Of a stretch of 64,000 nt of DNA, positions 40,741-49,458 are shown in pieces. Source of the stretch: Colwellia sp. 20A7 (GTDB lineage Bacteria; Pseudomonadota; Gammaproteobacteria; Enterobacterales; Alteromonadaceae); the NCBI RefSeq assembly GCF_009832865.1, contig NZ_CP047130.1, positions 1,984,001 through 2,048,000 on the forward strand, in the 5' to 3' direction. A model generated the notes under the pieces. That model was not told the origin of the DNA and searched no databases. It worked only from the letters and a program-made list of their open reading frames with translations. A program made the translations under genes and the position numbers. Position 1 is the stretch's first letter. The number at the start of each line of letters is the position of its first letter.

Positions 40741-40815
40741 TTTTAAAATATTAAGGAAGGAACTTATTAACCCAGCTGTTTCAATAAAGTTATTTGATTA
40801 AAATTATTGATAACG

Positions 40816-41937
40816 TTATTGCGTAATAGGCGCAAGAGAGTCACTAAGAACTAATGAACTAAAAGCAACTTGCGTATAATCTCCATTTGCTTTATCTGTT
40901 TTCCAGTCTCCAGTACCTAAACAAGCGGCATACCACATGCCCTGCGCGTCTTTAGTGCTACATTGATTATAAGCACCGGCTTTAAAGTATAACCAGTCAC
41001 CAGCATAGCCCCACTTGTTATCTTTAGAATCGATCTCGCCATTTGCATCAACATTATTTGCTAAGTTTACATTGTACTCTACCGTTGGTTTACCAGGTGA
41101 AGTGAACGTTAAGTACATAATGTTTTGGTGTACGTTAATTGTATAGCTGAACTCTTCTCCAAGTGCTATACCGCTATCGCCTGGCTCATTTGGATTTTTC
41201 CAAGTATTTCCCCAAACAGGAAAAGCAATATCTGTTCTGTTAGGATCATTTTTAGCTAGATTTCTTTCATAATTCCAAAAGACAGAGCCTTTTTCATGAT
41301 TTGGCCATTTTTTATAATAAATCTTTATAGGCTCATTCCCTGCACCAAAACCTAAGTTTTTTGCCTGTAATGCTTTGTCTTTTCCAGCATGAATCTGTCC
41401 TACTACAACAGAGTATGCCGCAGGCTTATTACCATTTTTAGCTCTTAGTGCAACATGATCGACTTTTAAGGTCGCTTCCATTTTACCGCCTACCGCCCCA
41501 AAACGTTCAGATAATGGGTGTGCTGCAATAGCAAAATTGTTACCCGGGTAACTTGTTTTTATTTTTGTATTACTACCACGAACCATTTGACGTAATTCGC
41601 TTCGTGTATTACTTGAATTTGCCGTTGTTATTGCTTTATTTGGTGCGGCAAAAACCATATAGCCATTTTCATCAAGATAAAAGAAATCTGGGTGCGAGTA
41701 GCTTTGCATTTTTATTACTGAAATCTCATCAATTTTACCATCATTGTTTAAATCGACGGGTACATTCATTTTCCAATGTGATAAATCAAATTTATCTGCT
41801 GGAATTTCAGCAATTGTTTTAGGAGTAAAACTAGATTGTTCGTTATCTCCATTACTTGCGCATGACATCAGCATGGCGACAGAAATAGGTATAACTGTTA
41901 AAGATAAGATAGCTTGTTTTACTCGAATGTTATTCAT
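40816..41937 (-). CDS. PL7 alginate lyase, lipoprotein
   Basis: 373 residues. Lipobox LMSC (C26), then an alginate-lyase-2 jelly-roll with the three family blocks: RSELRQM from R112, QIH at 181-183 (Q181, H183), and YFKAGAYNQ with K319, Y323 and Q325. H183 and Y323 are the expected catalytic base/acid pair. PL7 enzymes cut alginate by beta-elimination; the QIH variant is usually associated with guluronate-containing blocks. Residues 62-71 (DLNNDGKIDE) look like a calcium-binding loop. It lies between, and opposite to, the two halves of the TonB system. Confidence 0.92.
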   Translation of the reverse strand: MNNIRVKQAILSLTVIPISVAMLMSCASNGDNEQSSFTPKTIAEIPADKFDLSHWKMNVPVDLNNDGKIDEISVIKMQSYSHPDFFYLDENGYMVFAAPNKAITTANSSNTRSELRQMVRGSNTKIKTSYPGNNFAIAAHPLSERFGAVGGKMEATLKVDHVALRAKNGNKPAAYSVVVGQIHAGKDKALQAKNLGFGAGNEPIKIYYKKWPNHEKGSVFWNYERNLAKNDPNRTDIAFPVWGNTWKNPNEPGDSGIALGEEFSYTINVHQNIMYLTFTSPGKPTVEYNVNLANNVDANGEIDSKDNKWGYAGDWLYFKAGAYNQCSTKDAQGMWYAACLGTGDWKTDKANGDYTQVAFSSLVLSDSLAPITQ

Positions 41938-42049
41938 AATGTTCTCTTAAATTATTTTTTGTTTGATTTTTATTCTTCATAAAAAGAATAATGATGAAGT
42001 AAACATAACTATTATATTTACAATCTCCCCTCTTACTCTTTGTTACTTT

Positions 42050-42087
42050 TTGGTGTACCAACCTACCATACCAACTAGGTATACCAA
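42050..42087. promoter_or_regulatory. GntR/UxuR-type operator candidates for the PL7 gene
   Basis: TTGGTGTACCAA (42050-42061) is a TTGGT-N2-ACCAA inverted repeat; TAGGTATACCAA (42076-42087) is one base off TTGGTATACCAA. Centres are 26 bp apart. The form resembles operators of FadR-subfamily GntR regulators of uronate pathways. They lie upstream of a minus-strand TATAAT (42011-42016). The second copy might instead be a degenerate TACCA element end. Confidence 0.4.
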
Positions 42088-42218
42088 TTTCAATGTTCTA
42101 AAGTGATACTGCACATTATTTGGTCATAATTAATAAGCAAATAAAGTGGATCATTAAATGGGTGCTTTATAGAGATAAAATATTTACCTCCTAAATAATT
42201 CATAAAAGTGAAATATTA

Positions 42219-42274
42219 CTGCAACCTAACTGTCACATTTCTATAACTTAACTGTCATATTTGTTGGGTAGACT
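42219..42274 (+). promoter_or_regulatory. PHO-box array and promoter of the TtpC operon
   Basis: Four 7-mers are spaced exactly 11 bp apart: CTGCAAC (42219), CTGTCAC (42230), CTATAAC (42241) and CTGTCAT (42252), with spacers ctaa, attt and ttaa. The last ends 10 bp before a -10-like TAGACT (42269-42274). The geometry is the same as upstream of the lipoprotein gene. A TTGTCA/TGACAA inverted repeat (about 42275-42296) lies in the leader. Confidence 0.7.
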
Positions 42275-42312
42275 TTGTCACAATTATTTTATGACAAGAT
42301 ATAGGTAAATCC

Positions 42313-43110
42313 ATGAAGTTATCACAACTTGCCAAAGCAAGCTTATTGCTTAGCTTAAGTGCTAGCAGCTTGTTACATACAAGTGCTATAGCAAATGAAA
42401 AAAACCAACCACAACAGTTAGATGAAGTGGTTGCTGCGGGACAACAAATTAATCAGTCTGCGGTTAATTCACAAGTTAAAGTGAATGGCTTTACAGAGCA
42501 AGTACAAACCAAATTACAACAATTTAATACCGTAACGAAAGAGTTAGACGGGTTGAATGTTTACAACTTACAAATGCAACTTCAATTAGATAATCAAGTG
42601 GCTGAATTAACTCAGTTAGCTAAGTCTATGGAAGAAGTAAGTGTTATTGAACGTCAAATATCGCCTTTAATGGCGCGTATGATTTCTACCTTAGAGAGCT
42701 TTGTGCAACTTGATGTTCCTTTTCTACCTGAAGAGCGTAGTAAAAGGCTGAATGACTTAAATGACATGATGGTTCGTGCTGATACCTCTGTTGCCGAAAA
42801 ATTTCGTCGTGTTTTAGAAGCCTATCAAATAGAGGTTGATTACGGTCGTACTATTGAATCTTACAGTGGTCAGTTAACGGTTGAGAATCAACAGATGGAT
42901 GTCGACTTTTTACGAGTAGGGCGTGTAAGTTATATTTATCAAACACGTGATGGAAGTCGTTTAGGTCAATGGGACCAAGCAAGTGGCCAATGGCAAACAC
43001 TTTCACAAGACTACCGTTTAGGTGTAAATAAAGCCCTTCGTATTGCACGTAAACAACTAGCACCGGACTTAATCATGGTGCCATTGACCAACACACAAGC
43101 CAAGCTATAG
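42313..43110 (+). CDS. DUF3450 periplasmic protein of the TtpC system
   Basis: 265 residues. The signal peptide ends near TSAIANE; a long coiled coil (about 40-120) is followed by a globular C-terminal domain (VDFLRVGRVSYIYQTRDGSRLGQWD). DUF3450 proteins recur as the first gene of TtpC-type TonB operons in marine gammaproteobacteria. The next gene starts 13 bp downstream. The role is probably structural or regulatory at the periplasmic face of the ExbB-like complex. Confidence 0.85.
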   Translation: MKLSQLAKASLLLSLSASSLLHTSAIANEKNQPQQLDEVVAAGQQINQSAVNSQVKVNGFTEQVQTKLQQFNTVTKELDGLNVYNLQMQLQLDNQVAELTQLAKSMEEVSVIERQISPLMARMISTLESFVQLDVPFLPEERSKRLNDLNDMMVRADTSVAEKFRRVLEAYQIEVDYGRTIESYSGQLTVENQQMDVDFLRVGRVSYIYQTRDGSRLGQWDQASGQWQTLSQDYRLGVNKALRIARKQLAPDLIMVPLTNTQAKL

Positions 43111-43123
43111 CAGAGTAACAAAC

Positions 43124-44533
43124 ATGACTATTATTAATACTGTTAAATCGTTAACAACTTTTAGCAAACAAGCAATAACGGCTGTAACGCTTTCATTAAC
43201 ACTGGCAAGTGGCGCAAGTATGGCGCAACAAGCGACTAATCTTGATGATTTATTAAGTCAGCTTGAACAAGGTAAAATAGCTCAATCGAAGCAAAATCAA
43301 GACAGAGAAGCTGAGTTTAAAGCGAAGGTAAATCAACAGCAGGCAATGCTTAATGATATTAAAAATCAAAGAGATTCTGCGATTTCGTTAAGTGGTGAAT
43401 TAGAAAAAACATTTGCTAATAATGAAATTCAATTAGCGAATAAAACTGAAGCACTTGATAAACGTTTAGGTGAATTAAAAGAATTATTTGGTGTGTTGCA
43501 GCAAGTGTCAGGTGATACCCGTAGTAAATTTCAAACTTCTGTTATTTCGGCGCAAATTCCTGGTCGTGGCGAGTTTTTAGATCAATTTGCGCAAAGTATG
43601 GGATCTACCAGTAAGTTAGCTTCAATTGAAGAAATAGAACGTTTGTGGTTTGAACTACAACGTGAAATGACACAAAGCGGTAAAATAAGTACGTTTAATC
43701 GTGAAATTGTTCTGGCAAATGGCGAACGCACAATGACAGACGTTACGCGTGTTGGTGGTTTTAACTTAGTTGCTAATGGCAAATATTTAGAATATATCGA
43801 TGAAACAGGCAGTGTTGCTGAGTTAATTAGACAACCTGCTAACCGTTACTTATCAACAGTTGATGCCTTAACAACAAGCAAAGAAACAACCGCTTTTGCG
43901 TTAGACCCAACAGGTGGTTCAATTTTAAGTTTACTTGTTCAAGCACCAGACACACGAGAGCGTATTGATCAAGGTGGTGTTGTTGGTTATATCATTCTTG
44001 CCATTGGCGCAGTTGGTTTATTAATCGCGTTAATACGTTTAGTTAACTTGATATCTGTAGGCGCTAAAGTTAATCGTCAACTCAAGTCTGATGTTGCGTC
44101 AAATGACAATCCGTTAGGCCGTGTTATGCAAGTTAAAGACGATAACCCAGGCTTAGATACCGATACACTAGAATTAAAACTTTCTGAGTCGATATTACGT
44201 GAGTTACCAAAGCTATCTAGCATGTTAACGCTTATTAAAATCATCTCAGTGGTTGCACCGTTAATCGGTCTACTTGGTACGGTAACCGGTATGATTAATA
44301 CTTTCCAAGCGATAACTTTGTTTGGTACAGGTGACCCTAAATTAATGGCTGGCGGTATATCTCAAGCCTTAGTTACAACGGTTCTTGGTTTAGTTGTGGC
44401 GATTCCAATGGTATTCATATTCGCTTACTTGAATAGCCGTAGTAAAAATATTATCAATATTTTACAACAAGAAAGCACCGGTATAATTGCTCAGCGCTCT
44501 GAAAATGCAGAGTTAGCAGGGCAGGGAGCATAA
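43124..44533 (+). CDS. ttpC: TtpC-like MotA/TolQ/ExbB protein with periplasmic coiled coil
   Basis: 469 residues. A signal peptide (cleaved near ASMAQQ) and a coiled-coil periplasmic region (about 40-140) precede three membrane segments (about 285-305, 375-395 and 415-440). The third includes the ExbB/TolQ core GLLGTVTGMINTFQAI. Vibrio TtpC, which has this layout, is needed for TonB2 energy transduction. It is 3 bp from the next gene. Confidence 0.88.
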   Translation: MTIINTVKSLTTFSKQAITAVTLSLTLASGASMAQQATNLDDLLSQLEQGKIAQSKQNQDREAEFKAKVNQQQAMLNDIKNQRDSAISLSGELEKTFANNEIQLANKTEALDKRLGELKELFGVLQQVSGDTRSKFQTSVISAQIPGRGEFLDQFAQSMGSTSKLASIEEIERLWFELQREMTQSGKISTFNREIVLANGERTMTDVTRVGGFNLVANGKYLEYIDETGSVAELIRQPANRYLSTVDALTTSKETTAFALDPTGGSILSLLVQAPDTRERIDQGGVVGYIILAIGAVGLLIALIRLVNLISVGAKVNRQLKSDVASNDNPLGRVMQVKDDNPGLDTDTLELKLSESILRELPKLSSMLTLIKIISVVAPLIGLLGTVTGMINTFQAITLFGTGDPKLMAGGISQALVTTVLGLVVAIPMVFIFAYLNSRSKNIINILQQESTGIIAQRSENAELAGQGA

Positions 44534-44536
44534 AAC

Positions 44537-45064
44537 GTGATTGCCTTAACCGAAATGTTCGACGCTATTGTAGAGTTTATGGATACAGGCGGGCAGGTAT
44601 TAACCGTTATTGGCTGTGTTATTTTCATCATGTGGTTAATGATCTTTGAACGATTTGTATTTATCTCATTAAGTTATAAAAGTGTTAAAAAGCATTTGCT
44701 TAGCACATGGGAAAGCAGAGCAGATCAAACTTCATGGAATAGTGAGCAAATCAGAACTGCATTGATTTCACGTGGTGCAACTAAGCTGAATCGAAATATT
44801 AGCTTAATTCAATCGTTGGTTGTGTTATGTCCACTTTTAGGTTTATTAGGGACAGTAACCGGCATGATTGAGGTTTTTGATGTAATGGCTATTTCAGGTA
44901 GTGGCAACGCTCGTTCAATGGCTTCAGGTGTATCACGAGCAACAATACCAACAATGGCTGGCATGGTTGGCTCATTATCAGGTGTTTTTACCGTAGCCTG
45001 GATTAAACGAAATGCTAAGAAAGAAACCGAGCTATTAGCTGATTCTTTAACTGCAAATCACTAA
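44537..45064 (+). CDS. exbB2: ExbB2-type proton channel subunit
   Basis: 175 residues from GTG 44537 with GGGAG upstream. Three membrane segments and the conserved GLLGTVTGMIEVFDVMAI are present. It forms the proton channel with the ExbD-like protein downstream and powers TonB using proton-motive force. Confidence 0.9.
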   Translation: MIALTEMFDAIVEFMDTGGQVLTVIGCVIFIMWLMIFERFVFISLSYKSVKKHLLSTWESRADQTSWNSEQIRTALISRGATKLNRNISLIQSLVVLCPLLGLLGTVTGMIEVFDVMAISGSGNARSMASGVSRATIPTMAGMVGSLSGVFTVAWIKRNAKKETELLADSLTANH

Positions 45065-45134
45065 ATACAATAAAGTTACGTACTAGCCAATAATTATTGG
45101 CTAGTACCACATAGATAAACTATTAGGAAAAATC

Positions 45135-45545
45135 ATGCGTCACTTAAATAAAATGATACAAGCGCAGGAAGAAAAAGAAGAAATAGATATGACTCCAATG
45201 TTGGATGTGGTGTTTATCTTATTAATTTTCTTCATCGTTACTGCCTCTTTCGTTAAGGAAGCTGGTATTGATGTGAATCGTCCAGAGGCTGCAACAGCGG
45301 TCAAAAAAGAACGCGCGAACATATTGGTTGCCATTAGTGATAAAGGTGATATTTGGATCAACAAACGTAAAGTGGATATTCGCAGTGTACAAGCCAATAT
45401 TGAGCGATTAAAAGCTGAGAACCCACAAGGTACCGTTGTTATTCAAGCAGATAAAAAATCAACAACAGATACTTTAATTAAAGTTATGGATTCAGCGCGC
45501 GCCGCTGGTGTGTTTGACGTATCGATTGCTGCGCAAGAATCGTAG
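45135..45545 (+). CDS. exbD2: ExbD2-type subunit
   Basis: 136 residues. One N-terminal membrane segment preceded by the essential acid in DMTPMLDVVFILLIFFIV, and a periplasmic peptidoglycan-binding-like domain (about 65-135). It is 70 bp after exbB2 in the same operon. Confidence 0.92.
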   Translation: MRHLNKMIQAQEEKEEIDMTPMLDVVFILLIFFIVTASFVKEAGIDVNRPEAATAVKKERANILVAISDKGDIWINKRKVDIRSVQANIERLKAENPQGTVVIQADKKSTTDTLIKVMDSARAAGVFDVSIAAQES

Positions 45546-45565
45546 TAAACGTTGGAGAATATTAA

Positions 45566-46198
45566 GTGACTACAGTAATTGTGCGCAGTGGTGTTCGATA
45601 TGTTATCGCAGGTGCGTTGGCGTTAAGTATGACCTTTTTATTATTTTGGGGAATGCAAAATCTTATTGCTGGTGGTAATGATGTTATGTCAGAGCCAGTG
45701 AAAGGTAACGTGCTCGACTTTATTCGTTTAAAAAAAGACGAATCGGTTGTTAAAAAAGAACGACAAGTACAAAAACCAGCTAAGCCTAAAGAGCCGCCAC
45801 CGCCAATGACAACACCTCCTATGCAGCAGAGTAACCCTAACGCAAACGCGACTAAAAGTAGTTTTGCTGCTGATATTCAATCAGATATAGGTTTGTCAGG
45901 TGGTTTGAATTTAGATAGTGGTGATGGTGATTATTTACCTATTGTAAAGGTTGCAGCAGTTTACCCACGTAGAGCGCAATCACGAGGTATTGAAGGTTAT
46001 GTGATTGTTGAGTTTACGGTTACTAAAACAGGTGCTGTAACAAGTCCTATTGTAGTGCAAGCAGAGCCTGAAGGTGTTTTTGACCGAGCAGCATTAGATG
46101 CTGTGGTTAAATTTAAATATAAACCACGTGTTGTAGATGGTGTCGCAATGTCGGTAGCTGGTGTTCAAAACAAAATCAGTTTTGAAATCGACGGATAA
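45566..46198 (+). CDS. tonB2: TonB2-type energy transducer
   Basis: 210 residues from GTG 45566 with GGAG upstream. N-terminal anchor (about 12-32), a short Pro/Lys linker (PAKPKEPPPPMTTPP) and a TonB C-terminal domain (YPRRAQSRGIEGYVIVEF, then AALDAVVKFKYKPRVVDG). The linker is short, as in TonB2-class proteins, which fits the need for TtpC to bridge the periplasm. Confidence 0.92.
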   Translation: MTTVIVRSGVRYVIAGALALSMTFLLFWGMQNLIAGGNDVMSEPVKGNVLDFIRLKKDESVVKKERQVQKPAKPKEPPPPMTTPPMQQSNPNANATKSSFAADIQSDIGLSGGLNLDSGDGDYLPIVKVAAVYPRRAQSRGIEGYVIVEFTVTKTGAVTSPIVVQAEPEGVFDRAALDAVVKFKYKPRVVDGVAMSVAGVQNKISFEIDG

Positions 46199-46258
46199 AG
46201 TAAACGTCACAATATAAGCAAGTGTGTTTTTTAATATATAAATGAAAGGAGAGTTAAA

Positions 46259-47617
46259 ATGAAAGTGAAAATTTCCTTATTTTTAGCTTCAACGCTAGGT
46301 TTGATGTCATGTTTATCATCAGACCAAGTATTAGCTAACGAAAGTAATTCAGCCAGTACTAAACAAGAAGCTAAACAAGAAACAAAGCAAGAATATAAAA
46401 GTTACCGTGAAAGTAAAAAAGTTCCGGCGATGCGAAACCGTGTTTACACACAACTTGCAAGAGCACAAAAACTGGCTGATGAAGGTGATATACCTGCAGG
46501 AATAGCTGTGTTGGCTGAAGTTGAAGAGCGACTTGATAGTTTAAATAGCTATGAACAAGCGATGTTATATAATTTTTATAGTTTTATGCATTATGCTAAT
46601 GATGATGTAGAAAATGCGATTATTAACTTTAATAAAGTGATTCGTGACGAAAGTTCAATTCCAGATAGCTTACTTATTTCAACACGGTTTTCACTTGCGC
46701 AACTATCGATGCAAAACCAAGATTATTCTTCGGCATTAACACATTTAAAGGCTTGGCAAGAAATTAACTCAAAACCACTAACCTCTAGTCAGGAAATGTT
46801 ATTTGCTCAAATTTATTACCAAGATAAACGATTTGTTGACAGTTTAATGCATATTGAAAATGCGATTAAAGTAGCGGAAATTGATAATAAAACACCGAAA
46901 GAAAATTGGCTTATTTTAAAACGTGCTACCCATTATGAGTTGAATCAGCCTGAGCAAGTAACTGAAGTGATGGAACAGCTTGTGCGTTTATATAGCAAGC
47001 CGGAATATTGGTTACAGTTAGCAGGTATGTATGGTGAAGTTGGAAAAGAAGATAAGCAAGTTGCTGTGATGGAAGCAGCTTATCAAGCCGGCTACATTAC
47101 TAAATCAAATGATATAATGACACTTGCACAACTCTATCAATTTCATGGTGCGCCTTTTAAAGCGGCAAAATTGTTAGATGAAGCTATTGAACAAGGCACT
47201 GTAGTTGCACAAGAGAAAAGTTTAGATTTACTTTCTCGCGCATATTTAGGTGCTAAAGAAACAATGTCGGCCATTGAAACGTTAAAAAAACTAACTGAGT
47301 TAGCTGATGACGGTAAATATGATGCATTACTAGCACAAACATATTTGAATGCAGAGCAATGGCAGCAAGCTATCAGCGCAGCCGATAAAGCGATAACGAA
47401 AAGTGAAGGTTCAGCTGATTATCTCGGTAATATGTATCTTGCTAAAGGTATGGCAAATTTTAACCTAAAAGAATTTGATGCATCATTAGAAGCTTTTGAG
47501 CATGCAGAGAAATTGCCTAAAATTAAAAAGACAGCACAGCAATGGACTAAATATGTTGAACGTGAACAAGACGCTTTTCAAAGACAACAAGAAATGCGCT
47601 TAGCTATGCTTAACTAG
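46259..47617 (+). CDS. TPR lipoprotein ending the TtpC operon
   Basis: 452 residues. The signal sequence has a possible lipobox (LMSC, C18), followed by a Lys/Gln-rich linker and TPR-like helical repeats over about 60-440. A TPR protein commonly closes TtpC-type operons, where it is thought to assist outer-membrane coupling. The start ATG is at 46259 with AGGAGAG upstream. A terminator follows 55 bp later. Confidence 0.85.
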   Translation: MKVKISLFLASTLGLMSCLSSDQVLANESNSASTKQEAKQETKQEYKSYRESKKVPAMRNRVYTQLARAQKLADEGDIPAGIAVLAEVEERLDSLNSYEQAMLYNFYSFMHYANDDVENAIINFNKVIRDESSIPDSLLISTRFSLAQLSMQNQDYSSALTHLKAWQEINSKPLTSSQEMLFAQIYYQDKRFVDSLMHIENAIKVAEIDNKTPKENWLILKRATHYELNQPEQVTEVMEQLVRLYSKPEYWLQLAGMYGEVGKEDKQVAVMEAAYQAGYITKSNDIMTLAQLYQFHGAPFKAAKLLDEAIEQGTVVAQEKSLDLLSRAYLGAKETMSAIETLKKLTELADDGKYDALLAQTYLNAEQWQQAISAADKAITKSEGSADYLGNMYLAKGMANFNLKEFDASLEAFEHAEKLPKIKKTAQQWTKYVEREQDAFQRQQEMRLAMLN

Positions 47618-47672
47618 CATAGAGAGCCTTTAACGCCCGACCCTGTAAAAGATTTTGTTGAATCTCCCTTTT

Positions 47673-47697
47673 AAGCGCCTTTTGGCGCTTTTTTTTA
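47673..47697 (+). terminator. TtpC operon terminator
   Basis: AAGCGCC-TTTT-GGCGCTT (47673-47690) followed by eight T. Confidence 0.92.
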
Positions 47698-47871
47698 TTT
47701 TGTATATTTCTGAGTCTTTTCTATGTGCGATTTTTGCATTCTATTGTCATATTCTATAGGTCACACCATATACTTCATAGGCCATTAAATACAAAACACT
47801 TCGTTATCTCCTGTATGTATTATTTTGTCGTTACTTATTCGTCTTATTTAGTCATTCCATAGGTATGTTGA

Positions 47872-48038
47872 TACGTAATCTCATGTGTATGGTTGAATAA
47901 AAACGAGATTTTGAATTAAGTTCAGAATGACGGACGGGTGTTCAGGCGGGCGGCGTCATGCCGTTGATCGCTTAATACGGAATCTCATGCGTGTGGTTGA
48001 ATAATACGTGAGATATTGAATCAAGTTCAGAATGACGG
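47872..48038. repeat. Pair of about 62-bp imperfect direct repeats
   Basis: 47872-47933 and 47976-48038 share the order AATCTCATG, GTGG/TATGGTTGAATAA, CGAGAT/GTGAGAT, TTGAAT, AAGTTCAGAATGACGG, with about 10 differences. They lie in the 535-bp gap after the TtpC operon, between a terminator and the DUF6172 gene. They look like a dispersed intergenic repeat family. Confidence 0.6.
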
Positions 48039-48152
48039 GTTTTACTCAGTATGACCGAGATTTATCTGAGGAGATCGAGGTTAAGCGGGATTACTAAACT
48101 CAAAATGGCGAGAATTCTAGTTCAGAAATGCTCGCCATCAATTCAAGTGTTT

Positions 48153-48455
48153 CTATTCTTCGTCTGCAATTGGCATTGATGTTCTAATTGCCGGCTTTGC
48201 AATAATTTCTAGGTAGAAGCTTTCTAGGTCATGTTGTGCTGCATCATCAATACACTTATTAAGTGTAGACATATGAACAACATCGGCTACCTCTTTAGTG
48301 TGACCATATTTACAATCAAAGTCCCAGAAGTCAGCGTCATCAGGTAGTTTTTTATTGCGTTCTCTTTTAATGTACTTTTTTACTTCGTGCTTAATTGCAT
48401 CAATAAGTCTTGCTGGCTTAATTGTTTTATGAGTTAATAAAAATTTTTTTTTCAT
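48153..48455 (-). CDS. DUF6172-family protein
   Basis: 100 residues, charged, with no membrane segment. It matches what I recall of the small DUF6172 family (KYIKRERNKKLPDDADFWDFDCKYG near residues 28-52). The function is unknown. It lies 170 bp downstream of mgsA on the same strand. Confidence 0.65.
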   Translation of the reverse strand: MKKKFLLTHKTIKPARLIDAIKHEVKKYIKRERNKKLPDDADFWDFDCKYGHTKEVADVVHMSTLNKCIDDAAQHDLESFYLEIIAKPAIRTSMPIADEE

Positions 48456-48627
48456 TGGGTACCTTGGATCGACTTTATATTTTAATATTTGGTTAGCGAG
48501 CTAATCCAAATGTAGATGTGCAGTATACCATAGCGCAATTTTGATACTATTTTACTATAGAGCCTGTCATAAATAGATATTAACATGAAAAGGGCGCTAC
48601 CTGATATGAAAAAAGTGCTAATGACTG

Positions 48628-49083
48628 TTAGGTTCTTCTTGCTAAATAGCCTTTATAGTCAGGTATACGAGCATGATAAACTTTATCAAGGTGATATGAA
48701 TCTAAAATAAAGTCTGCCGTTGCTAAATTTGTTGCTACTGGTATATTCCAAACTGCTGCAAGTCGTAATAATGCCTTTACATCAGGATCATGGGGAGCAG
48801 CATTCATTGGGTCCCACAAAAAAATAAGTATGTCTATTTTTCCTTCTGCGATTTTAGCGCCAAGTTGCTGATCGCCGCCCATCGGACCTGATAATAAGCT
48901 TTCAATTGGTAATTTTAATTTTTGTGAGAGCATAGTTCCCGTTGTGCCTGTCGCATAAAGCTTGTGATTTTTTAATATGTCTAATCTCACTTCAGCCCAA
49001 TCGAGTAATGATTCTTTCATATGGTCGTGTGCAACAAGCGCTATGTGTTTATTTTGCGCTAATTCGCGTGTTATATATTCCAT
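48628..49083 (-). CDS. mgsA: Methylglyoxal synthase
   Basis: 151 residues. It has the family blocks [17 protein letters not shown], the phosphate-binding and catalytic [20 protein letters not shown] and [13 protein letters not shown]. It converts dihydroxyacetone phosphate to methylglyoxal and phosphate, a bypass of lower glycolysis that is inhibited by phosphate in known enzymes. Confidence 0.95.
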   Translation of the reverse strand: MEYITRELAQNKHIALVAHDHMKESLLDWAEVRLDILKNHKLYATGTTGTMLSQKLKLPIESLLSGPMGGDQQLGAKIAEGKIDILIFLWDPMNAAPHDPDVKALLRLAAVWNIPVATNLATADFILDSYHLDKVYHARIPDYKGYLARRT

Positions 49084-49247
49084 AACTGCCCTAATTTTTT
49101 GTCAGATAACTGTAATTAATTTAATAGATAGTAACATTTTGAACTTTTTATTCTAGCGATAATAGTTTTGTTGATGAATTGAAAACTCAAAGGGTGCTAA
49201 TGGTATACTTCTGCATATAAGTTCTCACTAATTAAACGAGCAAGTAG

Positions 49248-49276
49248 TTAACGTAAGTTGATTCGACGCGTATAAT
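49248..49276 (+). promoter_or_regulatory. Promoter candidate for the OsmC-YcaO gene
   Basis: TTAACG, a 17-bp spacer and perfect TATAAT (49271-49276), about 180 bp before the chosen start in an otherwise featureless gap (49084-49458). Confidence 0.5.
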
Positions 49277-49458
49277 ATTTATATAAATACTTACTTATAC
49301 AAATATTGAGTCAATTTCTGTTATTTTTAAGGCTAATACGGCTAAAATCCGATAATTACACTCATTAAATATTAAGATGCTAAATAGTTTCGGTGCACTC
49401 TCATCAGTTGAGACGATCCAAACACTTTTATTACAACACTAAAATATGGAAACGTTTC

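Noticed and set aside
48553..48570. Isolated CTGTCATAAAT resembling a PHO half-site near mgsA
   Set aside because: It is a single copy without an 11-bp-phased partner and lies downstream of mgsA rather than in a promoter.
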